From assembly GCA_947165805.1 (NCBI GenBank), contig CAMVBT010000070.1:1-9849 (forward strand): DNA of 9,849 nt, in the 5' to 3' direction. Shown here piece after piece: positions 1-6,065 of this stretch (the first letter of the stretch is position 1; each line of letters opens with the position of its first letter). A program made the translations under genes and the position numbers. The notes under the pieces were generated by a model. It saw only the letters and a program-made list of their open reading frames with translations, searched no databases and had not been told where the DNA came from. This DNA comes from an uncultured Clostridia bacterium (GTDB taxonomy: Bacteria; Bacillota; Clostridia; Oscillospirales; Ruminococcaceae).

Positions 1-6
1 CTTTTG

Positions 7-40
7 TTCGTCCGAAGGACGAAATGAGCTTGACATCAAG
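7..40. repeat. Two small hairpins flanking the cloverleaf
   Basis: TTCGTCC (7-13) pairs with GGACGAA (17-23) around a GAA loop, a perfect 7-bp stem. Next to it CTTG (29-32) pairs with CAAG (37-40) around ACAT; this second stem is short and could be chance. Neither is followed by a T-run on either strand, so they do not look like terminators. They probably belong to the same palindrome-rich element as the cloverleaf, which may extend left of the window. Confidence 0.55.
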
Positions 41-41
41 G

Positions 42-151
42 AATGTGTCCGTTGTGTAAATGCACCGCAGGCGCATTTACACAACATCTGAAAATCTGTT
101 TTGCAGATTTTCAGCCAATAACTGCCAAAAGGCAGTTATTGAGGACACATT
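42..151. repeat. Cloverleaf of nested perfect inverted repeats (four-way junction)
   Basis: A 9-bp outer stem (AATGTGTCC at 42-50 with GGACACATT at 143-151) encloses three perfect hairpins laid almost end to end. Arm 1 is a 13-bp stem (51-63 with 73-85, 9-nt loop). Arm 2 is an 11-bp stem (88-98 with 104-114, loop TTTTG). Arm 3 is a 10-bp stem (117-126 with 131-140, loop AAAA). Only 2-nt linkers (AT, CC, GA) separate the arms. All 43 pairs are Watson-Crick, so the fold is equally possible on either strand, as RNA or single-stranded DNA. No ORF lies inside it, and it sits outside the icd terminator. It could be an interspersed palindromic repeat or MITE-like element, a structured RNA, or a protein-binding or recombination site. 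The structure is read directly; its role is unknown. Confidence 0.85.
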
Positions 152-261
152 AGTTATATTTCACATATCTGACACTGCTTATTTGTTGACCGTGCCATAA
201 CAACAGGGACTTTATGACCGTCCCGCACGCGCTGCACCTCCCGCCGCCGGGTATGAGAACG
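152..261. other. Intergenic stretch with no recognised gene
   Basis: Between the cloverleaf and the icd terminator I see no ORF with a plausible ribosome binding site and no convincing promoter. A possible 5-bp hairpin (GGGAC at 206-210 with GTCCC at 220-224) is too weak to name. With the flanking repeat and terminator, the gene-free region covers positions 1-306. Confidence 0.6.
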
Positions 262-294
262 AAAAAAGCCCGGAGCCGTAAAAAAGCTCCGGGC
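262..294 (-). terminator. Rho-independent terminator of the acn-icd operon
   Basis: GCCCGGAGC (268-276) and GCTCCGGGC (286-294) form a perfect 9-bp G+C-rich stem with a 9-nt loop. Read on the minus strand the stem is followed at once by six T residues (complement of A262-A267). It begins 12 nt beyond the icd stop codon. The plus-strand side has no T-run at the stem, so it should terminate leftward transcription only. Confidence 0.93.
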
Positions 295-306
295 GCGGTG
301 TTTATA

Positions 307-1518
307 TCAGACAGTCTCTTTGAGTCTTTCGTTGATCTCGTCGAGGAATGTCTCGGTGTTGACCTTTCTCTTTTCGGGGAGAGTGGACAGCACATAAAGG
401 TCGCCGGTCATGACGCCCTCCTCGATAGTGCGGACTGTTGCCTTTTCCAGCTTATCCGCGAAAGCCGAGAGCTCCGGTATGCCGTCGAGCTCGCCCCTCT
501 TGCGGAGGGCACCCGTCCACGCGAATATGGTGGCAACGGAGTTGGTCGAGGTCTCCTCGCCCTTGAGATGCTTGTAGTAGTGGCGGGTAACGGTCCCGTG
601 AGCAGCCTCGTACTCATACACGCCCGACGGGGAAACCAGCACCGACGTCATCATGCCGAGGCTTCCGAACGCTGTTGCTACCATGTCGGACATAACGTCG
701 CCGTCGTAGTTCTTGCACGCCCAGATGTAGCCGCCCTGCGAGCGCACTACTCTCGCCACGGCGTCGTCTATAAGTGTGTAGAAATACTCGATGCCCGCGG
801 CCTCGAACTTCGACTTGTACTCGGTCTCGAATATCTCTGCGAAGATATCCTTGAACGTATGGTCGTACTGCTTCGAGATAGTGTCCTTTGTGGCGAACCA
901 GATATCCTGCTTCGTATCGAGGGCGAAGTTGAAGCACGAACGCGCGAACGACGCTATCGAGCCGTTGATGTTATGGAGACCCTGGATTATGCCGTCGCTG
1001 CCCTTGAACTCATGAATGAGCTGGCGCGTCTCGTTGCCGTACTTGTCGGTCACGATGAGCTCAGCCTTCGAGCCGTCCTTGACCTTCATCTCGCTGTTCT
1101 TGTACACGTCGCCGTATGCGTGACGCGCGATGGTGATAGGCTTCGTCCATGTGGGGATAAGGGCGTTTATGCCCTTGACGATGATCGGAGCGCGGAAGAC
1201 TGTGCCGTCGAGTATCGCTCTGATCGTGCCGTTCGGGGACTTCCACATCTCCTTGAGGTTGTACTCGGTCATTCTCTGCGCATTCGGGGTAATGGTCGCG
1301 CACTTTACCGCAACGCCGTATTTCTTGGTGGCGTTGGCGCTGTCGATCGTGATCTGATCGTTCGTCTCGTTGCGCTTAACGAGCCCGAGGTCGTAGTATT
1401 CGGTCTTCAGATCAACATACGGAAGAATGAGCTTATCCTTTATCATCTTCCATATTACGCGGGTCATCTCATCGCCGTCCATTTCGACGAGCGGGGTCTT
1501 CATCTGAATTTTAGCCAT
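307..1518 (-). CDS. icd: NADP-dependent isocitrate dehydrogenase (eukaryotic-type subfamily)
   Basis: A 403-aa cytosolic enzyme that oxidatively decarboxylates isocitrate to 2-oxoglutarate with NADP+ and a divalent metal. The sequence follows the eukaryotic-like homodimeric IDH family (as human IDH1) from end to end: [10 protein letters not shown] at 11-20, WKSPNGTIR at 92-100, and ARHAYGD at 131-137, where R132 matches the substrate-binding arginine of human IDH1. Metal-ligand aspartates lie in LIDD (D251) and NYDGDVMSD (D274, D278). HGTVTRH at 308-314 carries the Arg-His pair associated with NADP preference. Length is normal for the family. The ATG start has AAGGA 7 nt upstream, within a tandem 10-bp repeat. 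It is the last gene of the operon, starting 14 nt after the preceding small gene, and is followed by a strong terminator. Function is secure by homology. Confidence 0.97.
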   Translation of the reverse strand: MAKIQMKTPLVEMDGDEMTRVIWKMIKDKLILPYVDLKTEYYDLGLVKRNETNDQITIDSANATKKYGVAVKCATITPNAQRMTEYNLKEMWKSPNGTIRAILDGTVFRAPIIVKGINALIPTWTKPITIARHAYGDVYKNSEMKVKDGSKAELIVTDKYGNETRQLIHEFKGSDGIIQGLHNINGSIASFARSCFNFALDTKQDIWFATKDTISKQYDHTFKDIFAEIFETEYKSKFEAAGIEYFYTLIDDAVARVVRSQGGYIWACKNYDGDVMSDMVATAFGSLGMMTSVLVSPSGVYEYEAAHGTVTRHYYKHLKGEETSTNSVATIFAWTGALRKRGELDGIPELSAFADKLEKATVRTIEEGVMTGDLYVLSTLPEKRKVNTETFLDEINERLKETV

Positions 1519-1520
1519 TG

Positions 1521-1540
1521 TCTTATCCTTTCTTATCCTT
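1521..1540 (-). promoter_or_regulatory. Tandemly duplicated ribosome binding site of icd
   Basis: The 10-mer TCTTATCCTT (plus strand) occurs twice back to back at 1521-1530 and 1531-1540. On the coding strand this gives two AAGGA Shine-Dalgarno cores, 7 and 17 nt before the icd ATG. The distal copy overlaps the stop codon (1533-1535) of the upstream gene, so termination there and initiation at icd are physically close. Confidence 0.8.
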
Positions 1541-1760
1541 TTATTTCGGTATCGAATATCATCTTTTTGCAGTCGGGGCAGTAGTCCGCGTCTATCGTGA
1601 ACGCGGTGAGGGTATATTTCGCGGCAGTGAGCTTGTCTATGCCGATAAAACGGTCAAAAGCTCCCGTCTTTTTTTCTCCTGCCTTGAAAGTTACGGCGCT
1701 TCTTCCGTCGCCGGAAAGAATACCGGCAACCATTTCCTTGCCGCAGTACGGACATTTCAT
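1533..1760 (-). CDS. Small double-CxxC protein (zinc-ribbon-like, DUF6487-type)
   Basis: A 75-aa soluble protein with two CxxC knuckles, CPYC (C3, C6) near the N-terminus and CPDC (C61, C64) near the C-terminus, the usual layout for one four-cysteine zinc site. The [10 protein letters not shown] start resembles small Clostridia proteins of the DUF6487 family; that name is from memory and the function is unknown. The frame stays open 29 codons further upstream, but I chose the ATG at 1758-1760 because GGGAGG lies 7 nt before it and because the CPYCGKEM start then aligns with that of its upstream neighbour. The longer form would overlap that neighbour by 70 nt. It starts 17 nt after the neighbour's stop and ends 14 nt before icd. 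It could bind a metal, nucleic acid or protein; nothing in the sequence decides this. Confidence 0.85.
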   Translation of the reverse strand: MKCPYCGKEMVAGILSGDGRSAVTFKAGEKKTGAFDRFIGIDKLTAAKYTLTAFTIDADYCPDCKKMIFDTEIKG

Positions 1761-1777
1761 ATATATTCCTCCCTTTA

Positions 1778-2044
1778 TCAGTGTTCCCCGTATCTCGCCG
1801 GGTCGGTCACATAGGAATCGAGTATCACCTTTTTGCAGGAGTCGCACTTATATGCCGGTATCTGCGGCGAACCGGAGGAACGACCGACGCAGTACAGCCT
1901 GCGGCTCTTTTCAAGAATGTCCTGCGGACGCGGCGGCTCGTCACTTGCGCCGAGCCATGTGAGGTCGCTGTTCCTGAAAGTGCTCCCGCCTGTGCAGGAC
2001 ACTGTCCCGCTGTCCATTTCCTTACCGCAGTAGGGGCATCTCAT
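1778..2044 (-). CDS. Small double-CxxC protein, paralogue of the next gene (DUF6487-type)
   Basis: An 88-aa soluble protein starting [10 protein letters not shown] and ending with a KCDSCKKVILDS segment, so C3/C6 and C67/C70 form a probable zinc site. Two further cysteines (C17, C52) are not shared with the neighbour. The two proteins share the CPYCGKEM opening and a Cys-x-x-Cys-Lys-Lys-x-Ile block near the end, while their middles differ. This indicates an old tandem duplication followed by divergence. The ATG has GGAGG 10 nt upstream, inside the end of the preceding gene, whose stop is only 2 nt away, so translational coupling is likely. Function is unknown. The WLGASDEPPRP stretch in the middle looks loop-like. 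Confidence 0.85.
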   Translation of the reverse strand: MRCPYCGKEMDSGTVSCTGGSTFRNSDLTWLGASDEPPRPQDILEKSRRLYCVGRSSGSPQIPAYKCDSCKKVILDSYVTDPARYGEH

Positions 2045-2046
2045 AG

Positions 2047-2241
2047 TTATTTATCCTCCGTTACGCTGCGGCTCATGGTGACGAGGAACCTGAATTCCTC
2101 GTCCTCCTTGGGGAGCGTGATGATATTCGCCAGCTCCCAGCCGTCCTTAGCCATTCTGTTGAGTTCCTCGTCGATCTTGTAGATGTTGGCGTCGCCTATA
2201 AATCTGGCAAGCGCTACTATTCTGGAAGTATATTCTTTCAT
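2047..2241 (-). CDS. Small DUF4177-like protein
   Basis: A 64-aa, probably cytosolic protein without signal peptide or cysteines. The segment IDEELNRMAKDGWELANIITLP (23-44; Gly-Trp-Glu-Leu at 34-37), followed by a strand-like RFLVTMSR, matches the DUF4177 pattern of a helix, a 'GWEL' turn and a short beta hairpin. Family assignment is from memory and moderately sure; no function is known for the family. It begins 22 nt after the aconitase stop. The ribosome binding site AAGGGAG ends 10 nt before the ATG, rather far, so it may be weakly translated. Its stop lies 2 nt before the next gene, so it belongs to the acn-icd transcript. Confidence 0.75.
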   Translation of the reverse strand: MKEYTSRIVALARFIGDANIYKIDEELNRMAKDGWELANIITLPKEDEEFRFLVTMSRSVTEDK

Positions 2242-2263
2242 GATACCGACGCTCCCTTTTCCG

Positions 2264-4195
2264 TCAACCGTTCTTTTTTGTATAGTTCAGCAGACCGCCC
2301 TCGAGTATCATACCCTTTCCTCTTTCGGAAAGTTCGAGCGTTGTCTCGATCTCGAAGCCCTTTGTGATATCCTTCACGATGATCTTCGAGCCGTTTTCGA
2401 TCTCGGTCTTTACATCAGGCAGAGCAAGCTCGTCGCCCTGATCTATGCGGTCGTAATCGGCCTCGTTCACGAATGTGAGCGGAAGTATGCCGTTATTGAT
2501 GAGGTTCTGCCTGTGTATTCTCGCGAAGGACTTGCAGATTATCGCCTTCACGCCGAGGTAGAGCGGAGCAAGAGCCGCGTGCTCACGGGACGAGCCCTGA
2601 CCGTAGTTCGAGCCGCCTACGATGATCGACTTTCCGGCTTCCTTGGCGCGCTTCGGGAATGTCTCGTCGCAGACAGTGAAGCAGAATTCCGATATAGCCG
2701 GGATATTGGAGCGCAGCGGAAGTATCTTCGCACCCGCGGGCATGATGTGGTCGGTAGTGATGTTGTCGCCGACTTTCAGGGTAACGCCCGCCTCTATGCT
2801 CTCCGGCAGGGGCTTGTTTATCGGGAAGGGCTTGATGTTCGGGCCGCGCAGTATCTCGACAGCGGGAGCCTCCTCGGGAGAAGCGGGCGGGGTCACCATG
2901 TTGTCGTTGATGATGAAGCGCTCGGGCATCACATAAGGCGGCATAGCGCCTATGGTGCGCGGGTCGGTGAGAACGCCGGTTATAGCGGATATCGCTGCGG
3001 TCTCGGGAGAAACGAGGTATATCTGACCGTCCTTTGTTCCGCTTCTTCCCTCGAAGTTGCGGTTGAACGTGCGCAGCGAGATGCCGTGGCTGTTCGGGGA
3101 CTGACCCATACCGATGCAGGGACCGCAGGCACATTCGAGTATGCGGGCGCCGGCGTCTATGAGGTCGGACAGCGCTCCGCACTGTGCCATCATGTTATAT
3201 ACCTGTTTCGAGCCGGGGGCTATCGCGAGGCTGACGTCCGGGTGAACGGTCTTGCCCTTTAAGATATGCGCGACTTTCAGGAGATCCTGCATCGAAGAGT
3301 TAGTGCAGGAGCCTATGCACACCTGATCTATCTTTATGTTTCCTATCTCGTCTATCGACTTCACGTTGTCGGGGCTGTGGGGGCAGGCTGCAAGCGGCAC
3401 GAGAGTCGAAAGGTCGATCTCGACGGTCTTGTCATATACCGCGTCGGGGTCTGCCGCCAGCGGGATATAGTCTTCTTCCCTGCCCTGCGCCTTAAGGAAC
3501 GCGCGGGTGGTCTCGTCGGAGGGGAATATCGAGGTAGTAGCCCCCAGCTCCGCGCCCATGTTGGTTATGGTGGCTCTTTCCGGCACGGACAGCGACAGAA
3601 CGCCGTCGCCGGTGTATTCCATCACCTTGCCTACCCCGCCCTTGACGGACAATATCTGTAATACTTTGAGTATAACATCCTTCGCGGATACCCAATCGTT
3701 TAATTTTCCGGTAAGCTTTATGTTCACTACCTCGGGCATTGTTATGTAGTACGCGCCTCCGCCCATTGCCACGGCTACGTCGAGACCGCCGGCTCCGCAG
3801 GCGAACATTCCTATGCCGCCGCCCGTGGGGGTATGGCTGTCCGAGCCGATGAGGGTCTTGCCGGGCTTTCCGAAGCGCTCAAGATGTACCTGGTGGCAGA
3901 TGCCGTTGCCGGGGCGGGAGAACCAGATGCCGTGCTTCTTTGCGACGCTGCCTATGAAGCGGTGGTCGTCGGCGTTCTCGAAGCCGGACTGGAGAGTGTT
4001 GTGGTCGATGTACGCCACGGAGCGCTCGGTCTTCACGCGGTCAACGCCCATAGCCTCGAACTGTAAATACGCCATTGTTCCGGTAGCGTCCTGTGTAAGA
4101 GTCTGGTCGATGCGCAGCCCGATCTCTGTCCCTTTTATCATTTCGCCGTCAACGATGTGTTCCTTTATGATCTTTTCGGTAAGTGTAAGTCCCAA
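2264..4195 (-). CDS. acn: Aconitate hydratase (Aquifex-type aconitase)
   Basis: A 643-aa [4Fe-4S] enzyme that isomerises citrate to isocitrate via cis-aconitate in the cytosol. Cluster ligands are C297 (in CIGSCTNS) and C357/C360 (in ACGPCIG). The active-site GSSREHAA at 534-541 carries the catalytic serine (S536). IGSDSHTPTGGGIGM (116-130) is another family signature. The length of about 640 aa, shorter than the roughly 900-aa AcnA/AcnB types, and the overall pattern fit the 'Aquifex-type' group; a related LeuC-like or homoaconitase role is less likely beside icd. The start is TTG at 4193-4195, chosen because AAGGAGG lies 8 nt upstream and no ATG is better placed. It is the first gene of the operon, with a promoter about 45 nt upstream, so it supplies isocitrate to the enzyme encoded at the operon's end. 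Confidence 0.96.
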   Translation of the reverse strand: MGLTLTEKIIKEHIVDGEMIKGTEIGLRIDQTLTQDATGTMAYLQFEAMGVDRVKTERSVAYIDHNTLQSGFENADDHRFIGSVAKKHGIWFSRPGNGICHQVHLERFGKPGKTLIGSDSHTPTGGGIGMFACGAGGLDVAVAMGGGAYYITMPEVVNIKLTGKLNDWVSAKDVILKVLQILSVKGGVGKVMEYTGDGVLSLSVPERATITNMGAELGATTSIFPSDETTRAFLKAQGREEDYIPLAADPDAVYDKTVEIDLSTLVPLAACPHSPDNVKSIDEIGNIKIDQVCIGSCTNSSMQDLLKVAHILKGKTVHPDVSLAIAPGSKQVYNMMAQCGALSDLIDAGARILECACGPCIGMGQSPNSHGISLRTFNRNFEGRSGTKDGQIYLVSPETAAISAITGVLTDPRTIGAMPPYVMPERFIINDNMVTPPASPEEAPAVEILRGPNIKPFPINKPLPESIEAGVTLKVGDNITTDHIMPAGAKILPLRSNIPAISEFCFTVCDETFPKRAKEAGKSIIVGGSNYGQGSSREHAALAPLYLGVKAIICKSFARIHRQNLINNGILPLTFVNEADYDRIDQGDELALPDVKTEIENGSKIIVKDITKGFEIETTLELSERGKGMILEGGLLNYTKKNG

Positions 4196-4203
4196 TTTAT
4201 TTT

Positions 4204-4210
4204 CCTCCTT
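4204..4210 (-). promoter_or_regulatory. Ribosome binding site fixing the TTG start of acn
   Basis: On the minus strand a full AAGGAGG lies 8 nt before TTG at 4195. This is the strongest Shine-Dalgarno in the leftward operon and is the reason for accepting a TTG start for aconitase. Confidence 0.85.
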
Positions 4211-4240
4211 AAAAGCGTGAAATTGGATATCATACTATAT

Positions 4241-4257
4241 ATTGTACTATATACAAT
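4241..4257. promoter_or_regulatory. Inverted repeat overlapping the acn -10 box (possible operator)
   Basis: ATTGTA (4241-4246), a 5-nt spacer CTATA, then TACAAT (4252-4257) form a perfect 6-bp dyad. Its left half is the -10 box and its right half lies in the promoter spacer. A nearby direct repeat, TACTATATA at 4233-4241 and 4245-4253 (12-nt period), overlaps it. A protein bound here would block the operon. In A+T-rich DNA part of this could be chance. Confidence 0.45.
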
Positions 4258-4269
4258 GAATTTTGTCAA
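4241..4269 (-). promoter_or_regulatory. Sigma-A promoter of the acn-icd operon
   Basis: On the minus strand TTGACA (4264-4269) is separated by exactly 17 nt from TACAAT (4241-4246). This is a perfect -35 box and a one-mismatch -10 box. Transcription would start near 4234, giving a leader of about 38 nt before the TTG start of acn. The -10 box is one half of an inverted repeat that could bind a repressor. Confidence 0.88.
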
Positions 4270-4284
4270 TATTTTGGTGTTAAA

Positions 4285-4312
4285 ATTTTGCCCGGCGTTT
4301 TAGCGGCAAAAT
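4285..4312. promoter_or_regulatory. 8-bp inverted repeat between the divergent promoters
   Basis: ATTTTGCC (4285-4292) and GGCAAAAT (4305-4312) form a perfect 8-bp dyad with a 12-nt spacer. It lies 15 nt upstream of the acn -35 box and 48 nt upstream of the rightward -35 box. No T-run follows in a position that would make it a terminator for a known gene. It is best read as a possible regulator-binding site. Confidence 0.45.
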
Positions 4313-4360
4313 GCACAATTTCATAGAGATAAAATTTATGAACGAATTTCGCAAAACCTA

Positions 4361-4389
4361 TTGACTAAAGGATTTCGGGGTGCTATAAT
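4361..4389 (+). promoter_or_regulatory. Sigma-A promoter of the cell-wall hydrolase pair
   Basis: TTGACT (4361-4366), a 17-nt spacer, then a perfect TATAAT (4384-4389) preceded by TGC, an extended -10 element. Transcription would begin around 4396, leaving about 26 nt before the TTG start at 4422. No second promoter is evident before the amidase gene. Confidence 0.9.
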
Positions 4390-4409
4390 CAAAATACGAG
4401 ACTATGTCC

Positions 4410-4414
4410 GGAGG
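4410..4414 (+). promoter_or_regulatory. Ribosome binding site that decides the lipoprotein start
   Basis: GGAGG is followed by 7 nt and then TTG at 4422-4424. The in-frame ATG at 4404 lies upstream of this site, has no Shine-Dalgarno of its own and would fall about 8 nt from the predicted transcript end. The TTG start is therefore preferred. Confidence 0.8.
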
Positions 4415-4421
4415 TAAGAAA

Positions 4422-6005
4422 TTGTATAAAAAGTTTTTTGCCGCTATACTCGCGGTAATATATATCACTGTTTTTACAGCTTCATGCAGGAGCATCGAGA
4501 CTGCCGAGACGGTACCGGTCACTTCGACGGCTTCGGCGCAGGAAGCAAACACCATACCCAACGGCGGCTTCGCGGGAGTTCTTTATGAGGATACCCGCGT
4601 AACGGCAGCCACCGCCGCACCGATACCGGGAATGATCCATACCCGCACCTCGGCTCTCGAAGCGGAGGACGAGCCCGAAACGGAGGGGACCTCCGGGACC
4701 GCGGAAACGACCGCCGCACCGGAAGAACAGTCTTCCGCGGCCACGACGACCAGAGCTCCCGCCGATACCGCTCCCGATATGATGATCAGCGAAACAACGG
4801 CCGCGACCTCCGCTCCGGTCACCACGGCGGAAACCACGACAACAGCCGCGGAAACGACACCCGCCGTTCAGCCGGCACCCTCCGGCACTTATCCGAGGAA
4901 CAGCTACTCCGCCATGAACCACAGCTACGTCAAGGCCGTGTGGATATCCTACATAGAGCTTTCGGCATTTTACAGGAAGAGCGAGGCGGAATTCAGGCAG
5001 GGCTTCGCGCAGATGCTCGACAAATGCACCGATCTGGGGATAAATACCGTATATGTCCATGTCAGGGCGTTCGGGGACGCTTACTACTATTCCGATCTGT
5101 ACCCGTTCGCAAAGCAGCTCAGCGGCACCCTCGGGACACGCACCGACTACGACCCGCTGAAAATAATGATCTCCGAGGCTCACAGCCGGAATCTGTCGTT
5201 CCACGCGTGGATCAACCCGATGCGCCTGTGTGTCGCGGCCGATATGCCGTCGGTATCGCAGGAATACGCGGTCGGGAAATGGTACAGCGGCGCGGAGAAC
5301 GGCAAGTACATCGTGAACGTCAACGGCACATACTTCCTCAATCCCGCCTACGACGAGACAAGGAAGCTGATAGCCGACGGGGTGCGCGAGATAGTGTCCC
5401 GCTACGATGTTGACGGAATCCATATCGACGATTACTTCTACCCCACGACCGACACATCATTTGACAGCGACGCGTACAGCAAAAGCGGAGTTCAGGGTCT
5501 CGACTCGTTCCGCATAGAAAAGTGCAGCGCTATGGTAAAGGAAATATACACGGCGGTGCATGAGTGCGGCTCGGCGCTGTTCGGCGCGGCTCCGCAGGGC
5601 AACAACTACAACAACCTCCATGTCCTCTACGCGAACACGAAAGCATGGGCAAAGGGCGGCTATATCGACTACTTCACGCCGCAGATATACTACGGCTTCG
5701 AGAACGGCGCGGTACCGTTCGCGGATAATGTCGAAGAATGGAAGTCCATAGTCTCCGGCACAGGCATAAAGCTGATAGCGGGGCTCGCGGTCTACAAATG
5801 CGGCGCCGAGGACAAGTGGGCAGGCACCGGCAAATACGAGTGGCAGAACACAGACACAATGCTCAAACGCCAGAAGGAATACGCGGACAAGGCGGGCTGC
5901 GGCGGCATAGCACTGTACAGCTACAATTACCTGTTCTCGCCGTCGTACACAAACAGCGCGATAGGAAACGAAATAAACAATCTTAAACCTCTGCTGACCG
6001 AATAA
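4422..6005 (+). CDS. Putative lipoprotein with GHL10 (DigH-like) glycosyl hydrolase domain
   Basis: From the TTG start this is 527 aa. Residues 1-22 (YKKFFAAILAVIYITVFTASC after the initiator) form a basic then hydrophobic export signal ending in a cysteine. TASC is a loose lipobox (-3 is Thr), so membrane lipidation is likely but not certain. Residues about 30-155 are a disordered Thr/Glu/Ala/Pro linker rich in ETT. Residues about 165-527 are a GHL10 (DUF187-type) TIM barrel: VKAVWISYIE, LGINTVYVHVRAFGDAYYYSD, HAWINP, DGIHIDDYFYP with the acidic pair D336/D337, FTPQIYYGF and GGIALYSYNYLF. The family includes E. coli DigH (YddW), which cuts peptide-free peptidoglycan glycan strands, so action on denuded wall glycan outside the membrane is inferred. 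The secreted amidase gene follows after 60 nt, which fits a shared substrate. Confidence 0.88.
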   Translation: MYKKFFAAILAVIYITVFTASCRSIETAETVPVTSTASAQEANTIPNGGFAGVLYEDTRVTAATAAPIPGMIHTRTSALEAEDEPETEGTSGTAETTAAPEEQSSAATTTRAPADTAPDMMISETTAATSAPVTTAETTTTAAETTPAVQPAPSGTYPRNSYSAMNHSYVKAVWISYIELSAFYRKSEAEFRQGFAQMLDKCTDLGINTVYVHVRAFGDAYYYSDLYPFAKQLSGTLGTRTDYDPLKIMISEAHSRNLSFHAWINPMRLCVAADMPSVSQEYAVGKWYSGAENGKYIVNVNGTYFLNPAYDETRKLIADGVREIVSRYDVDGIHIDDYFYPTTDTSFDSDAYSKSGVQGLDSFRIEKCSAMVKEIYTAVHECGSALFGAAPQGNNYNNLHVLYANTKAWAKGGYIDYFTPQIYYGFENGAVPFADNVEEWKSIVSGTGIKLIAGLAVYKCGAEDKWAGTGKYEWQNTDTMLKRQKEYADKAGCGGIALYSYNYLFSPSYTNSAIGNEINNLKPLLTE

Positions 6006-6065
6006 CGGACGGGGGGCAGCAACACGGAGTATATTCCGTCACGATATATACATTAAGGAGATACA
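6006..6065 (+). promoter_or_regulatory. Short intergenic gap with the amidase ribosome binding site
   Basis: This 60-nt gap holds AAGGAG (6055-6060), 5 nt before the ATG. It also holds a weak ACGGA/TCCGT hairpin (6024-6028 with 6035-6039) without a T-run, so not a terminator. I see no promoter, which supports co-transcription with the upstream gene. Confidence 0.7.

Noticed and set aside
42..151. tRNA gene or CRISPR array at the cloverleaf
   Set aside because: Arm sizes and loops do not match a tRNA (no anticodon or T-loop signatures, no CCA-side acceptor). The repeats are inverted and different from each other, not direct repeats with spacers.
214..1584. 456-codon plus-strand ORF opposite icd
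   Set aside because: It is antisense to icd across its whole length, has no ribosome binding site, and its product resembles no family. It is a by-product of G+C-rich codon use.
2183..3262. 359-codon plus-strand ORF opposite acn
   Set aside because: It overlaps the firmly identified aconitase, has no Shine-Dalgarno or promoter, and its product has no recognisable motif.
4196..4234. Riboswitch or attenuator in the acn leader
   Set aside because: The predicted leader is only about 40 nt and shows no stable hairpin or known aptamer pattern.
4341..4351. LexA-type box upstream of the rightward promoter (GAACGAATTTCG)
   Set aside because: Only one half resembles the Gram-positive CGAAC-N4-GTTCG site. 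The CGAA-T-TTCG palindrome has the wrong spacing.
4482..5423. 313-codon minus-strand ORF opposite the GHL10 gene
   Set aside because: It is an arginine/glycine-rich product typical of antisense reading of a Thr/Ala-rich linker, with no initiation signals.
6024..6039. Hairpin between the GHL10 and amidase genes as a terminator
   Set aside because: The stem is only 5 bp with a 6-nt loop and no T-run follows. Read-through is expected.
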